From positions 62,001-126,000 of the forward strand of contig NZ_LQRT01000004.1 in assembly GCF_001632745.1 (NCBI RefSeq): a stretch of 64,000 bases of DNA, written 5' to 3'. Numbering within the stretch: position 1 is the stretch's first letter; every line of letters begins with the position of its first letter. A program made the position numbers and the translations under genes. The notes beneath the pieces are model-generated. The model made no database searches, was not told the DNA's origin, and was given only the letters and a program-made list of their open reading frames with translations. Positions 20,681 to 29,539 of this stretch are shown here, one piece after another. The stretch comes from Aquimarina aggregata (GTDB lineage Bacteria; Bacteroidota; Bacteroidia; Flavobacteriales; Flavobacteriaceae).

Positions 20681-21502
20681 TCATAATTTGTAATGATTCA
20701 TTAATAATCGTTCATACATCGTATCTGGTAAAACACGTTTTAGAACTATAGAAAATTTTTGCATAAACGCACCTACTTTGTAATGCACTTTAGGTTTTTT
20801 AGCATATATAACTTTATAAACTACTTTTGCCATTTCTAAAGGATCATTTCCTAAATCCACATGATCATCCATCAATTTTAAGGTATCACCATATGGTTTT
20901 TCATATGGAGAGTCCTTAATTACCGGTGCATGATATCGACCAGCCGCTATATTCGTGGCAAAATCTCCCGGAGCAATATTTGTCATATCAATATTAAACT
21001 TTTTCAATTCCATACGCCATGCTTCTGTTGTAATTTCTAGTGCAGCTTTAGAAGCGCTATAAATTCCGCGATATGGCAATCCCATATATCCGGCAATTGA
21101 GGTAATATTTATGACTAAGCCCTTTTTATTCTCTCGCATTATAGGTAAAACAGCTTTAGTAACATTAATAGGTCCGAAATAATTTGTAGTAAAATTTTTC
21201 AAAATCTCGTTTTCTGGTATTTCTTCAATAGGCCCTGTAATGCCAGCACCAGCGTTATTAATTAAAACATCTAATCTACCATGTTTTTTAACAATGCTAT
21301 CAACGGCTCCTTTAATGCTATCAACATCTGCTACATCTAATGATAATAACGGAAACATATTAAAATCGGAATATCTAGAAGGGTTACGACTTGTGCCGTA
21401 AACAATAAATCCTTTATCTACGAGATATGTACCTATTGATTTTCCTATTCCTGAAGAACCACCTGTAATTAAAACAACAGTAGAATTTTTGTCTATACTC
21501 AT
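20681..21502 (-). CDS. short-chain dehydrogenase/reductase (SDR)
   Basis: 273 residues with a classical SDR layout: cofactor motif TGGSSGIG (about 13-20), NNAG at 82-85, catalytic Ser135 in NITSIAG, and YSASK with Tyr148 and Lys152. The basic residues after the first strand (TSRNPSR) favour NADPH. It probably reduces or oxidises a lipid-like alcohol or ketone; the C-terminal KRVLPDTMYERLLMNHY resembles the membrane-associated retinol/keto-reductase subgroup. Its substrate is not known. The gene is divergent from no obvious regulator and follows the SRP RNA on the same strand. Confidence 0.88.
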   Translation of the reverse strand: MSIDKNSTVVLITGGSSGIGKSIGTYLVDKGFIVYGTSRNPSRYSDFNMFPLLSLDVADVDSIKGAVDSIVKKHGRLDVLINNAGAGITGPIEEIPENEILKNFTTNYFGPINVTKAVLPIMRENKKGLVINITSIAGYMGLPYRGIYSASKAALEITTEAWRMELKKFNIDMTNIAPGDFATNIAAGRYHAPVIKDSPYEKPYGDTLKLMDDHVDLGNDPLEMAKVVYKVIYAKKPKVHYKVGAFMQKFSIVLKRVLPDTMYERLLMNHYKL

Positions 21503-21590
21503 GGTGACAAATATACAACTAGGATTAAAAAACTGACAACTATAAAGAAGAAATGAAATTTATTTTTGTTAACAACAAGGCACAAAAAAA

Positions 21591-21690
21591 GGCAAGCTAC
21601 CTACATCACACCGCTACAACCGTCTACCTTTGCTGCGTTCCCGCCCTGGAGGATTCAACAGGAGCTAGTTGTGTAGGACTTGCCGGGTGC
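21591..21690 (-). ncRNA. ffs: signal recognition particle RNA (4.5S type)
   Basis: On the minus strand the sequence folds as a long hairpin whose ends GGCAAGTCCTACACA and TGTGATGTAGGTAGCTTGCC pair. The apical domain contains GGCGGGAACGCAGCAAAGGT, the symmetric/asymmetric internal-loop region that binds Ffh. About 95 nt, then a T-run (complement of 21584-21590) acting as terminator. A consensus promoter sits immediately upstream. The RNA with Ffh targets membrane proteins to the translocon. Confidence 0.92.
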
Positions 21691-21719
21691 AAAGATACGA
21701 TCTTTAATAGATAAAACAA
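21690..21719 (-). promoter_or_regulatory. promoter of the SRP RNA gene
   Basis: TATCTTTG (-7, complement of 21690-21697) and TTG (-33, complement of 21717-21719) with 19 nt between, the Bacteroidota sigma-ABfr consensus. The RNA 5' end follows within a few bases, which confirms the geometry. Confidence 0.8.
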
Positions 21720-21774
21720 TGATTTTTTAAACCCAATTAAAATAAATATCTTGGTCTAAAATTTAACCATTACA

Positions 21775-22824
21775 ATGAACATCCGTAACTCATTCGTCGT
21801 CATTATATTAAGTTTATTCTTTTTTTCTTGTGGAAGTAATCAGAATAAGAAAAAAAAGTATTTTTCTATTCTTACAGAGAATAATCAAGTCATTTTTAAA
21901 CTAGGCGAGACTGTAAAAGCGTCTATAAAAAATGCCCAAAACATAGAAATTGACTCGGTAACCTATCTGTTTAATGACAAAAAAGTAAAGTCGAAAGAAG
22001 GATTTACCTATACTGAAGAAATTGATACTGAAAAATTAGGTACTCATATTTTAAAAGCGCATGTATTTTATAAAGGAAAGATCGATACTATAACCAAAAA
22101 ACTTACTTTCCTTAATAATAAATCTCCAAAACTATATACGTACAAGATCATAGCCGAATATCCGCACGACCCAAAAGCTTTTACACAAGGATTAGAATTT
22201 TCTGGAGATACATTATATGAAAGCACAGGAAAAAAAGGAGTCTCATCTTTAAGAAAAGTAAACTATAAAACAGGAGAAGTATTGGTGAAAAAAGATATCG
22301 ATGCTTCTTACTTTGCAGAAGGTATCACTATTTTAAACGATAAAATTTTTCAACTTACCTGGCAATCAGAACTAGGTTTTATTTATGATCTTTCAACTCT
22401 CAAAAAGACTGGGGATTTTGCATTTAACAAAAGTAAAGAAGGATGGGGATTATGTAATGATGGAAATCGTATTTACAAAAGCGATGGCACAAAAAAAATA
22501 TGGATTCTAGACGCTCAAACACTAGCAGAAAAAGAATACATTGAAGTTACAACGAATAAAGGTGTAAAATCAAGGTTTAATGAATTAGAATGGATTGAAG
22601 GTAAAATATACGCTAATACTTGGCAAAAAGATGGTATTGCAATTATTAACCCTAAAAATGGAGCTTTAGAAGCTGTTATTGATTTATCAGGATTACGAAA
22701 AAAAGTGAAAGAACATCAAGAGTTAGATGTTTTAAACGGTATAGCTTACAAACCAGAAACCAAACAACTGTTTGTGACTGGTAAAAATTGGGATAAACTT
22801 TTTGAAATCGAAATCATTAAATAA
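21775..22824 (+). CDS. glutaminyl-peptide cyclotransferase lipoprotein
   Basis: 349 residues. Lipoprotein signal with lipobox FFFSC (Cys19). After an N-terminal beta domain, residues from about 115 match the plant-type glutaminyl cyclase family, a five-bladed propeller: YKIIAEYPHDPKAFTQGLEF, LYESTGKKGVSSLRKVNY, ELEWIEGKIYANTWQKDGIA, LDVLNGIAYKPETKQLFVTGK. The enzyme converts N-terminal Gln of exported proteins to pyroglutamate. This fits the group's habit of placing Gln right after the signal peptidase I site, seen in several proteins of this window. The propeller acts in the periplasm, tethered to a membrane. Confidence 0.9.
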   Translation: MNIRNSFVVIILSLFFFSCGSNQNKKKKYFSILTENNQVIFKLGETVKASIKNAQNIEIDSVTYLFNDKKVKSKEGFTYTEEIDTEKLGTHILKAHVFYKGKIDTITKKLTFLNNKSPKLYTYKIIAEYPHDPKAFTQGLEFSGDTLYESTGKKGVSSLRKVNYKTGEVLVKKDIDASYFAEGITILNDKIFQLTWQSELGFIYDLSTLKKTGDFAFNKSKEGWGLCNDGNRIYKSDGTKKIWILDAQTLAEKEYIEVTTNKGVKSRFNELEWIEGKIYANTWQKDGIAIINPKNGALEAVIDLSGLRKKVKEHQELDVLNGIAYKPETKQLFVTGKNWDKLFEIEIIK

Positions 22825-23029
22825 TATCAAAATTCACATTTAAAAAAGAGGTTTTATTTTGTATTCTTAACTTATCGAAGGTTATTAGTTAAGCAAAAGC
22901 ATAAAACAATGTATACTCATAACATCTGATTCTAAAACACACTATTTAAACCCTACCACTCTATCTTTTTGTTTCTCAACACAAGAAACTAAACTTTTAT
23001 TATGCAACACTATAATAAGTATCTCGTTA

Positions 23030-23061
23030 TTGTAATAGACAAATAATAAACCGTACCTTTG
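23030..23061 (+). promoter_or_regulatory. promoter of the DEAD-box helicase gene
   Basis: TTG at 23030-23032, 21 nt, then TACCTTTG at 23054-23061. Transcription would start around 23066-23070, giving a leader of about 10-15 nt before the ATG at 23080 and ruling out the longer frame start at 23059. Confidence 0.7.
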
Positions 23062-23079
23062 CGGCTTATTTTTAGCTAT

Positions 23080-24843
23080 ATGAACAAATTTGAAGAGTTA
23101 GGCCTAGGTGAAGCCATAATAAAGGCGGTGAATGATATGGGGTTTGAGACCCCAAGTGAGGTGCAAGAAAAGGCAATTCCTATTTTACTTGATCAAGATA
23201 CAGATATTGTAGCTCTTGCGCAAACCGGAACGGGAAAAACAGCTGCTTTTGGTTTTCCATTAATTGAAAAAATAGATAGTAAAAGCAGAATCACACAAGG
23301 ATTGATTTTATCTCCTACTCGTGAACTTTGTTTACAAATTACAAACGAACTTAAAAACTACTCTAAATTTGTTCCAGGACTTAATACTGTAGCTATTTAT
23401 GGTGGTGCTAGCATTACTGATCAGGCTAAACAAATCAAACGTGGAGCCCAAATAGTAGTTGCTACTCCTGGTCGTATGCAAGATATGATCAATCGTAAAT
23501 TGGTTGATATTAGTAATATCGGTTATTGTATTCTTGATGAAGCAGATGAAATGCTTAACATGGGATTTTATGAAGATATTAATGCTATTTTATCTCATAC
23601 CCCAGATGATAAAAGTACTTGGTTATTTTCTGCCACAATGCCTAGAGAAGTATCTACAATAGCTAAACGTTTTATGCATGATCCTGTAGAAATTACAGTT
23701 GGTCATAAAAATACTGGATCTAAGAATGTATCTCACGAATATTATGTAGTTAACTCTAGAGATCGTTATGCTGCCTTAAAACGTCTTGCAGATGCAAATC
23801 CTGACATCTTCTCTGTTGTGTTTTGTAGAACGAAACGCGATACCCAAAAAGTTGCCGAGAATCTTATTGTAGATGGATATAATGCTGCAGCACTTCATGG
23901 TGATCTAAGTCAGAATCAGCGAGATCTGGTTATGAAAAGTTTTAGAAATCGTCAAATTCAAATGTTAGTTGCTACAGATGTTGCAGCAAGAGGAATTGAT
24001 GTTGATGATGTAACTCATGTTATTAATTATCAATTACCTGACGAAATAGAAACATACACTCATAGAAGTGGAAGAACTGGACGTGCTGGTAAAAGCGGTG
24101 TTTCTATGGTAATTGTTTCTAAAAGTGAAATTAGAAAAATTAAATCTGTAGAACGTATTATAAAAAAGAGTTTCGAGAAAAAAGAAATTCCAAGTGGAGA
24201 AGAAATATGCCAAGTGCAACTATTTCACCTTGCAAGTGATATCGGTAAAGCAGAAATAAACCATGAAATTGATAGTTACCTTCCTTCTATAAATGAAGTT
24301 TTAGAAGAGTTTTCTAAAGAAGAGTTAATTAAAAAGTTCTTCTCTGTAGAATTTTCTCGTTTCCATAATTACTATAAAAAGTCTAGAGATTTAAATGTTG
24401 TTAATGACAGAGATAGAGAATCTAGAAGTGATGATGGAAGCACACGTTACTTTATAAATGTTGGAGAAAAAGATGGTTTTGATTGGATGACTCTTAAAGA
24501 TTTTCTTAAAGAAACTCTAGGGTTAGGTCGCGATGCTTTAAGTCGTGTAGATGTCAAAGAAAATTTCTCTTTCTTTAATACAAGTTCAGAACAACAAGAG
24601 ACTGTTCTTTCTGTTTTTGAAGATTTCAAGATGGATGGAAGGAAAGTAAACGTAGAAGTTTCTAAAGATTCTGGTAGACGTAGTGGTGGCGGAAGACGCC
24701 GTAGAGATAATGATGGCGGAGGCTACAAAGGAAAACGAAGAAGTGATGGATTTAAACCAAAAGGTAAAAAACGTTTTGGTAGCGATAGTCAAAGTGGTGA
24801 TAATCAAAGAAGAGACAGAAGAAAACGCAGTGATCGAAGATAA
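23080..24843 (+). CDS. deaD: DEAD-box RNA helicase (DeaD/CsdA-like) with DbpA-type RNA-binding domain
   Basis: 587 residues from MNKFEELGL. All helicase motifs are present in order: Q motif (GFETPSEVQEKAIP), motif I AQTGTGKTA, Ia PTRELCLQ, GG, TPGR, motif II DEAD, motif III SAT, then ARGIDVDDV and HRSGRTGRAG. From about residue 460 a DbpA-like domain follows (YFINVGEKDGFDWMTLKDFL), then a Gly/Arg/Lys-rich tail of RGG type. The protein unwinds RNA in ribosome assembly or cold-time mRNA turnover. A longer frame start at 23059 lies within the promoter. Monocistronic or leading into the next gene 81 nt downstream. Confidence 0.93.
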   Translation: MNKFEELGLGEAIIKAVNDMGFETPSEVQEKAIPILLDQDTDIVALAQTGTGKTAAFGFPLIEKIDSKSRITQGLILSPTRELCLQITNELKNYSKFVPGLNTVAIYGGASITDQAKQIKRGAQIVVATPGRMQDMINRKLVDISNIGYCILDEADEMLNMGFYEDINAILSHTPDDKSTWLFSATMPREVSTIAKRFMHDPVEITVGHKNTGSKNVSHEYYVVNSRDRYAALKRLADANPDIFSVVFCRTKRDTQKVAENLIVDGYNAAALHGDLSQNQRDLVMKSFRNRQIQMLVATDVAARGIDVDDVTHVINYQLPDEIETYTHRSGRTGRAGKSGVSMVIVSKSEIRKIKSVERIIKKSFEKKEIPSGEEICQVQLFHLASDIGKAEINHEIDSYLPSINEVLEEFSKEELIKKFFSVEFSRFHNYYKKSRDLNVVNDRDRESRSDDGSTRYFINVGEKDGFDWMTLKDFLKETLGLGRDALSRVDVKENFSFFNTSSEQQETVLSVFEDFKMDGRKVNVEVSKDSGRRSGGGRRRRDNDGGGYKGKRRSDGFKPKGKKRFGSDSQSGDNQRRDRRKRSDRR

Positions 24844-24924
24844 ATTTAATCACATTAACATAGTAATATGATTTTTGGCGTGATTTTTATGTTATCTTAT
24901 ATGTAATTGAACGTCCTATATTAT

Positions 24925-25689
24925 ATGAGAAAAATATTATTTTACATATTAGTTATTAGCAGCATAAGTTTTTATGCCCAGGAAGATACATCTGGAAATG
25001 TGTCAGGAAAAGTATTAAATGCCTCTACTGACAAGAAACTTGAAAATGTACACATCGTTAACTTAAGTCAAGTTATTGGTACTATAACTAACAATGATGG
25101 AGATTTTTCTATTCCAGCTAAAGTAAATGATACATTATATTTCTCATATATAGGCTACAAACCTTTGCGTGTTAGAGTTACTAACGACTGGATTAAATTT
25201 GGTGATGTAAAAATCAAAATGACAGAGTTAGGTATCGCTCTTGAAGAAGTCGTTGTTGCGGATGTTCAATTAACCGGTTATCTAGAAATAGACGCCAAAA
25301 GAATACCTATATATAACAATTACAGATATAGTATTTCTGGTCTAAATTCTGGATATGAAGGTGGTAGTAAACAGCCTAATGCGGTAAACAAGGTATTGGG
25401 TGCTATATTTAACCCTGCCGATTTTTTATATAATATATTCAGTAAAAGGTCTAAGGAACTTAGAAAACTTAGGAAAATGAAAAAAGATGATGAAATAAGA
25501 AATCTTCTTGAAACTAAGTTCGATCGTGAAACCCTTATGGCCCTATTACAAGTAGAACGTTTGGATATAGATGAAATCCTAAGAAACTGTAACTACTCTG
25601 TAGACTTCATTAAATTTGCCAATGATCTACAAATTTTAGATGCGATTAGCGAATGTTATGAGGAGTACAAAATTTTAGACAGAAAATAA
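24925..25689 (+). CDS. carboxypeptidase-like regulatory domain protein, secreted
   Basis: 254 residues from MRKILFYILVISS; a TTG six codons upstream is less likely. The signal peptide ends FYAQED, i.e. Gln at the new N-terminus. Residues about 25-105 form a CarboxypepD-reg-like domain (GNVSGKVLNASTDKKLENVH, GTITNNDGDFSIPAKVNDTL, FSYIGYKPL), the same module found at the front of TonB receptors, but no plug or barrel follows. The C-terminal ~140 residues are helical and unassigned (SKRSKELRKLRKMKKDDEIR). This stand-alone layout is a recurrent Flavobacteriia protein of unknown role at the outer membrane. Confidence 0.8.
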   Translation: MRKILFYILVISSISFYAQEDTSGNVSGKVLNASTDKKLENVHIVNLSQVIGTITNNDGDFSIPAKVNDTLYFSYIGYKPLRVRVTNDWIKFGDVKIKMTELGIALEEVVVADVQLTGYLEIDAKRIPIYNNYRYSISGLNSGYEGGSKQPNAVNKVLGAIFNPADFLYNIFSKRSKELRKLRKMKKDDEIRNLLETKFDRETLMALLQVERLDIDEILRNCNYSVDFIKFANDLQILDAISECYEEYKILDRK

Positions 25690-25696
25690 ACAAGTG

Positions 25697-26062
25697 TTAT
25701 TTTGAGGAGTGCAATGCGATTCTGTTACCTTCAGAATCTATAAAATAAGCCATATAACCATGTTCTTCAGAAATAAGTTCCTTTTCTGATATTACTTTTC
25801 CGCCAGCCTCTGTAACCTTTCCTATTTCGTTTGCTACATCTTCACAAGAAAAATAAATTAAGATCCCATCAGTACTTGGTTTATAGTGATCGCCAGCATA
25901 GATTAAAGAACCTGTAGCTACTCCTGCTTCATTTTTATTCGGAAACCAACCCATTTGTAAACCTTCCATTTTATGTAACCCAATTTCTATATCAAAAACT
26001 TTCTCATAAAAACTTTTAGCTCTATTCATATCCATCACAGGAATTTCAAACCATGCAACCAT
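25697..26062 (-). CDS. VOC-family (glyoxalase-like) protein
   Basis: 121 residues in the paired beta-alpha-beta-beta-beta layout of VOC proteins: WFEIPVMDMNRAKSFYEKVF at the start and GYMAYFIDSEGNRIALHS at the end. Possible metal ligands are few (Glu5, His-rich GDHYKPS), so catalysis is uncertain. Related proteins include small dioxygenase-like and antibiotic-binding forms. It converges with the carboxypeptidase-domain gene, 7 nt apart. Confidence 0.85.
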   Translation of the reverse strand: MVAWFEIPVMDMNRAKSFYEKVFDIEIGLHKMEGLQMGWFPNKNEAGVATGSLIYAGDHYKPSTDGILIYFSCEDVANEIGKVTEAGGKVISEKELISEEHGYMAYFIDSEGNRIALHSSK

Positions 26063-26169
26063 TTGATTATGTTTTAAAGATTAGACAAAAACAATTTACT
26101 TAATATTTTTATATCATAAATACATATTAACCAACCACTAAATACTATAAGTTATTTAAACCTGAAATT

Positions 26170-26829
26170 TCATGAATTTTCTTCATGATATCTAGCTATA
26201 ATTTGTTCATGACTTTTGATAATTTTCTTAGTCCATTCCATACGCTTTTGTAATTTTTCTGCATCAGACAATTGCCAATTGATTTCTGATTTCCTTAATA
26301 AAGATGTCACATGTTGAAGCACAATAGCAGCAGAAACAGAAATATTAAGGCTTTCGGTAAAACCAACCATTGGTATATGAAGTTTGACATCTGCAGCTTC
26401 AAGTACCGCATCACTAAGTCCTTGTAATTCTCTTCCAAAGAAAAAAACAGATGGCTTTGTGATATCAAATTCTGAAAGCACTACAGAGTCATCATGCGGA
26501 GTTGTTGCGACCACCTGATACCCTTTATCCTTTAAAGTCTTAAGGCATTCTTTTGTAGTTGGATATCTGTTAATATCTACCCATTTTTGAGCACCCATAG
26601 CAATTTCTCTATCAATTCTCTTAACATTAATCTCCTCTATCACATGAATGTTTTGGATTCCAAAAACATCGCAACTACGAATAACTGCGCTAGTATTATG
26701 CAATTGGTAAACATCTTCTACAGCCACTGTAAAATGGTTTGTACGCTTATTTAATACTTTACTATACAATCCAAGTCTACGTGGTGTTAAAAATGATTCT
26801 AAATATTCAAGAAGTTTTAAATCTGTCAT
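26170..26829 (-). CDS. trmH: tRNA (guanosine(18)-2'-O)-methyltransferase TrmH
   Basis: 219 residues. A SPOUT methyltransferase: N-terminal LTPRRLGLYSKVLNKRTNHF, motif 1 HNTSAVIRSCDVFGIQ with the catalytic Asn/Arg, motif 2 VFFFGRELQGLSDAVLEAAD, motif 3 IPMVGFTESLNISVSAAIVL, and a short C-terminal helical tail. This is the TrmH subgroup that methylates G18 in the tRNA D-loop using S-adenosylmethionine. Cytoplasmic and monocistronic. Upstream lies the gene-poor 1.7-kb region with the RNA array. Confidence 0.92.
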   Translation of the reverse strand: MTDLKLLEYLESFLTPRRLGLYSKVLNKRTNHFTVAVEDVYQLHNTSAVIRSCDVFGIQNIHVIEEINVKRIDREIAMGAQKWVDINRYPTTKECLKTLKDKGYQVVATTPHDDSVVLSEFDITKPSVFFFGRELQGLSDAVLEAADVKLHIPMVGFTESLNISVSAAIVLQHVTSLLRKSEINWQLSDAEKLQKRMEWTKKIIKSHEQIIARYHEENS

Positions 26830-26916
26830 AGTGCTAAAATAAACAAATAGCTACTATTTCAATAAACCTAAGTTATGGGAAATTTTAAGTTACAAGTCTT
26901 ATATATTAGGTAAATA

Positions 26917-26946
26917 AAAAACTGCCCGAAAAACAGGCAGTTTTAC
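26917..26946 (-). terminator. intrinsic terminator upstream of trmH
   Basis: AAAACTGCC (26917-26925) pairs with GGCAGTTTT (26936-26944). On the minus strand it ends in a run of T. It lies between trmH and the RNA array, so it would stop transcripts arriving from the array and insulate trmH. Confidence 0.65.
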
Positions 26947-27036
26947 CTAAATCTACATTGAATTAAAAAAAACACTCAAAAGATAATTTTATGTCATATA
27001 CTATACTTGTAAATAAATGACATTTGATACTAGTTT

Positions 27037-27135
27037 TTAAAAAAACCCCCCGAAATTACCCCTAACACCGGGAGGTCTAAAGTAAACACATCGTCAAAAT
27101 GCTTCTTTATAGCCTTTTTCTAAAAAGAAAACGGC
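27037..27135 (-). ncRNA. RNA-array unit 1 (unknown small RNA)
   Basis: Third of three tandem units in the minus-strand direction. It has a 5' hairpin (GCC..TTTTCT / AGAAAA..GGC, about 27110-27134), an invariant 30-nt block (27082-27111, identical in all three units), and a terminator hairpin (arms 27068-27076 and 27045-27052, loop containing TTAGGGGTAATTT) followed by seven Ts. No open frame longer than a few codons. No known RNA family was recognised. Confidence 0.55.
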
Positions 27136-27162
27136 CGTATATTTTCTTATTTTCATTCTTTT

Positions 27163-27262
27163 TAAGTAAAACCCCCCGAAATTACCCCTAACGCCGGGAG
27201 GTTTAAAGTAAACACATCGTCAAAATGCTTCTTTATAGCCTTTTTCTAAAAAGAAAAACAGC
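27163..27262 (-). ncRNA. RNA-array unit 2 (unknown small RNA)
   Basis: Middle unit. Same plan as unit 1: 5' hairpin (AGC..TTTTTCT / AGAAAAA..GCT, 27236-27262), the identical 30-nt block at 27208-27237, and terminator arms 27195-27202 and 27171-27178 with four Ts. The base of the 5' hairpin changes from GCC/GGC to AGC/GCT relative to unit 1, keeping pairing. Confidence 0.55.
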
Positions 27263-27285
27263 TGTATATTTTTATGAATTAGTAG

Positions 27286-27362
27286 TTTAAAAACCTCCTG
27301 AAATTACCCCTAAAAACAGGAGGTTTTAATGTAAACACATCGTCAAAATGCTTCTTTATATA
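27286..27362 (-). ncRNA. RNA-array unit 3 (unknown small RNA)
   Basis: First unit in the minus-strand direction. It has the identical 30-nt block (27331-27360) and a terminator with arms 27317-27326 and 27291-27300, whose stem is CCTCCTG/CAGGAGG instead of CCTCCCG/CGGGGGG in units 1 and 2, a compensatory change. The loop keeps TTAGGGGTAATTT. The 5' hairpin of the other units is absent. Confidence 0.5.
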
Positions 27363-27780
27363 CGTTCTACTAATTTTTTTTATTTGTTTTTTTTATTAGT
27401 TAATCATATTCTAGTTTCAAATAACTTATTAGTTTAATAATGTTATAGAAAAATTAATTTGATCTATAGCTTGGTAACGTATTTTTGAAGTAAAAACTTA
27501 AAAACATCATTACATAATTATTAATCAACATGTTAAGATCAATCACACCCATACGACGAAATATTATCGATAACGGACTGATTAAAAAACTTGTTAAGAA
27601 ATTGCTAAAAAACTTACGGCACGACCGTAAAAAAGCGGAAGAATTCCTATATTTCACATATATTAAAATGTGATAGAAATTAAAATCGTTTTCTTTAAAG
27701 TAAAGAGAGATTTTATCAAAATATAATTGACATCTTATATACACTATAAGTAATATCCCAAACATGATGGTTAATTTTTT

Positions 27781-27853
27781 TAAATTAATCGTTATTCAGA
27801 CCCTGCTTTTGTTGGCTCGCCAAAGTTTCACAAATAGCGGGGTTGTTTTTAAA
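27781..27853 (-). promoter_or_regulatory. duplicated upstream element, copy A
   Basis: On the minus strand: AAAACAAC..TTTGTGAAA..TTTGGCGAGCCAACAA..TGAATAACGAT.AATTT. The same ordered blocks occur at 33131-33208. Linkers differ by single-base indels, so it is not coding. The block TTGGCGAGCCAA can form a CGAG-capped hairpin. It ends about 16 nt before an ATG at 27765 that opens a doubtful 103-codon frame. Confidence 0.45.
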
Positions 27854-28534
27854 GCTCTTTTGATTCTTAAAAATAAGTAACAATAAGCTTTTTAATATTT
27901 TATTTTACCCTGATTAAGTACAATATAAAGTACTTTACCTTTCATATATTATAAGTTATTAATTATTGAAAACTTATAACCTACAATTCAATCATCATTT
28001 TATAAAAAATGACTCAAATTATCTACAATTAAGAATACAAATAATGGGGTGAGGAAAAACTATTTATATTCTAATCAATTATGACTTTATATTCTTAGTT
28101 AAAAACAATACTTAAATATAATCACAATTTGTTAGATCATCATATTTTGCAACCACATAATTACTATGGTTTTACCGTAAAAAAATGCAATAACCCATCA
28201 AGATGGCAGTTTTAAACATATTTCAGAAAGTAAAAATTCGTTTCAAAAACAAATAAACAACTGAAAAACAAATACTTATAAAAAAAGTTACAATTTTCAT
28301 TGGTTTTGCAATATTCTAAAAATGTAGGATTTTTCTTCCTTATATCTTGCTAATTTATTGCTATAATGGTTGAATTTTACTTCTTTTTAATTTTAGAATT
28401 GTTATTTTTTTCAGATTATAATACACTTAATTAATTTAAAATAAGTCTACTACCCTACTAATCCTATAGTTATACATTTAGTATATTAATGTGATATCAA
28501 TATACTTATACAAAATTGTTCTTCACTTGTATTA
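27854..28534. other. long AT-rich intergenic stretch, no gene seen
   Basis: No frame with coding character on either strand. The only structure noted is TATGGTTTTACCGTAAAA at 28165-28182, nearly the same as the hairpin TACGGTTTTACCGTAA upstream of the LytTR gene at 38.55 kb. No terminator for the MscS gene is obvious. Confidence 0.4.
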
Positions 28535-29350
28535 TTAAGCATCTTTCTGGATTTCTACAGCGTGAGGATAAGGAATTTCTATTCCTGCCTTATCTAAAGC
28601 AATCTTACAATGTTCTGTAATTGCAAAATAAACATCCCAATAATCTTCTGGGGTACAATACGGTCTTATGGCAAGATCCACAGAACTCTCTCCTAAATTT
28701 AATACATTTATCGACGGAGCGGGATCCTTAAGAACTTTATCATTTGATGTTAGTACTTCTAATAATACTTCTTTTGCTTGTTTAATATCCTCGTCATAGC
28801 CTATTCCTATAACAATATCTACTCGCATCTTGCCTTCTGCCGTATAATTAATAATATTTCCATTAGCCAATGTTCCATTGGGTATTATTGCAAGTTTATT
28901 TTCAGGAGTGATTAATTTGGTAGTAAAAATCTCAATTTCTTTAACTGCCCCCAGTACACCTTGAGCTTCTATTAGATCACCTATTTTATAAGGTCTGAAT
29001 ATCATAATGAGTACTCCACCCGCAAAATTTGATAAAGATCCTTGCAGTGCTAAACCTACGGCCAAACCCGCAGCAGCTATTACAGCAGCAAATGTAGTCA
29101 CATCAACTCCTAATCTAGAGATAACTATTATGATGAGAAATATTTTTAACGCCCATGAAATAAGGTTTAAAAGAAATCTTTGCAAGGATTCGTCATATTT
29201 ACTCTTAGACATTACTCCCCCTATCGTTTTAATCAATTTTTTGATCAACCAAGAACCAATTATAAATATCAGTATTGCGGTAATCAATTTGGGCCCAAAT
29301 TCTTTAGCAAGTTCAATACCGTAATTAAACCATTCTTCTGCTTTTTCCAT
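28535..29350 (-). CDS. small-conductance mechanosensitive channel (MscS family)
   Basis: 271 residues. Three N-terminal membrane helices (LITAILIFIIGSWLI; LISWALKIFLIIIVISRLG; TTFAAVIAAAGLAVGLALQGSL), the last being the Ala/Gly-packed pore helix, then the conserved FAGGVLIMIFRPYKIGDLIE and the cytoplasmic beta and alpha/beta domains (VKEIEIFTTKL, IPNGTLANGNIINYT). Length and layout fit E. coli MscS closely. It releases solutes on hypo-osmotic shock from the inner membrane. Monocistronic. Confidence 0.93.
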   Translation of the reverse strand: MEKAEEWFNYGIELAKEFGPKLITAILIFIIGSWLIKKLIKTIGGVMSKSKYDESLQRFLLNLISWALKIFLIIIVISRLGVDVTTFAAVIAAAGLAVGLALQGSLSNFAGGVLIMIFRPYKIGDLIEAQGVLGAVKEIEIFTTKLITPENKLAIIPNGTLANGNIINYTAEGKMRVDIVIGIGYDEDIKQAKEVLLEVLTSNDKVLKDPAPSINVLNLGESSVDLAIRPYCTPEDYWDVYFAITEHCKIALDKAGIEIPYPHAVEIQKDA

Positions 29351-29539
29351 TAGTAAAAATTATCTAGTGATTAAATTGAAATTATTTTAATATTTCTTGT
29401 TGTAATAAAATGACTATTATTGTTTTTATCATTTCAAGTTATAAAAACCATCTTTTCAGAAAGTTAAAAACACGTTAACTTACAAAAATTATTAAAAAAC
29501 AAGTAATAAGGAGTTGGATACAGTGCCTTTTTAAAACCG

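Noticed and set aside
23059..23079. Upstream start for the DEAD-box helicase
   Set aside because: It lies in the -7 box and before the predicted transcription start; the conserved N-terminus begins at 23080.
27037..27362. CRISPR array
   Set aside because: Only three copies, units of ~125 nt with conserved 30-nt block plus conserved hairpin; no unique spacers of uniform length and no cas genes.
27454..27765. 103-codon minus-strand frame (MFGILLIVYIRC...) after upstream element copy A
   Set aside because: Its composition (Phe, Ile, Asn, Tyr, Ser) is that of translated AT-rich non-coding DNA, and it contains the TTACGG..CCGTAA inverted repeat. Only the shared upstream element speaks for it; kept as a comment in the element finding.
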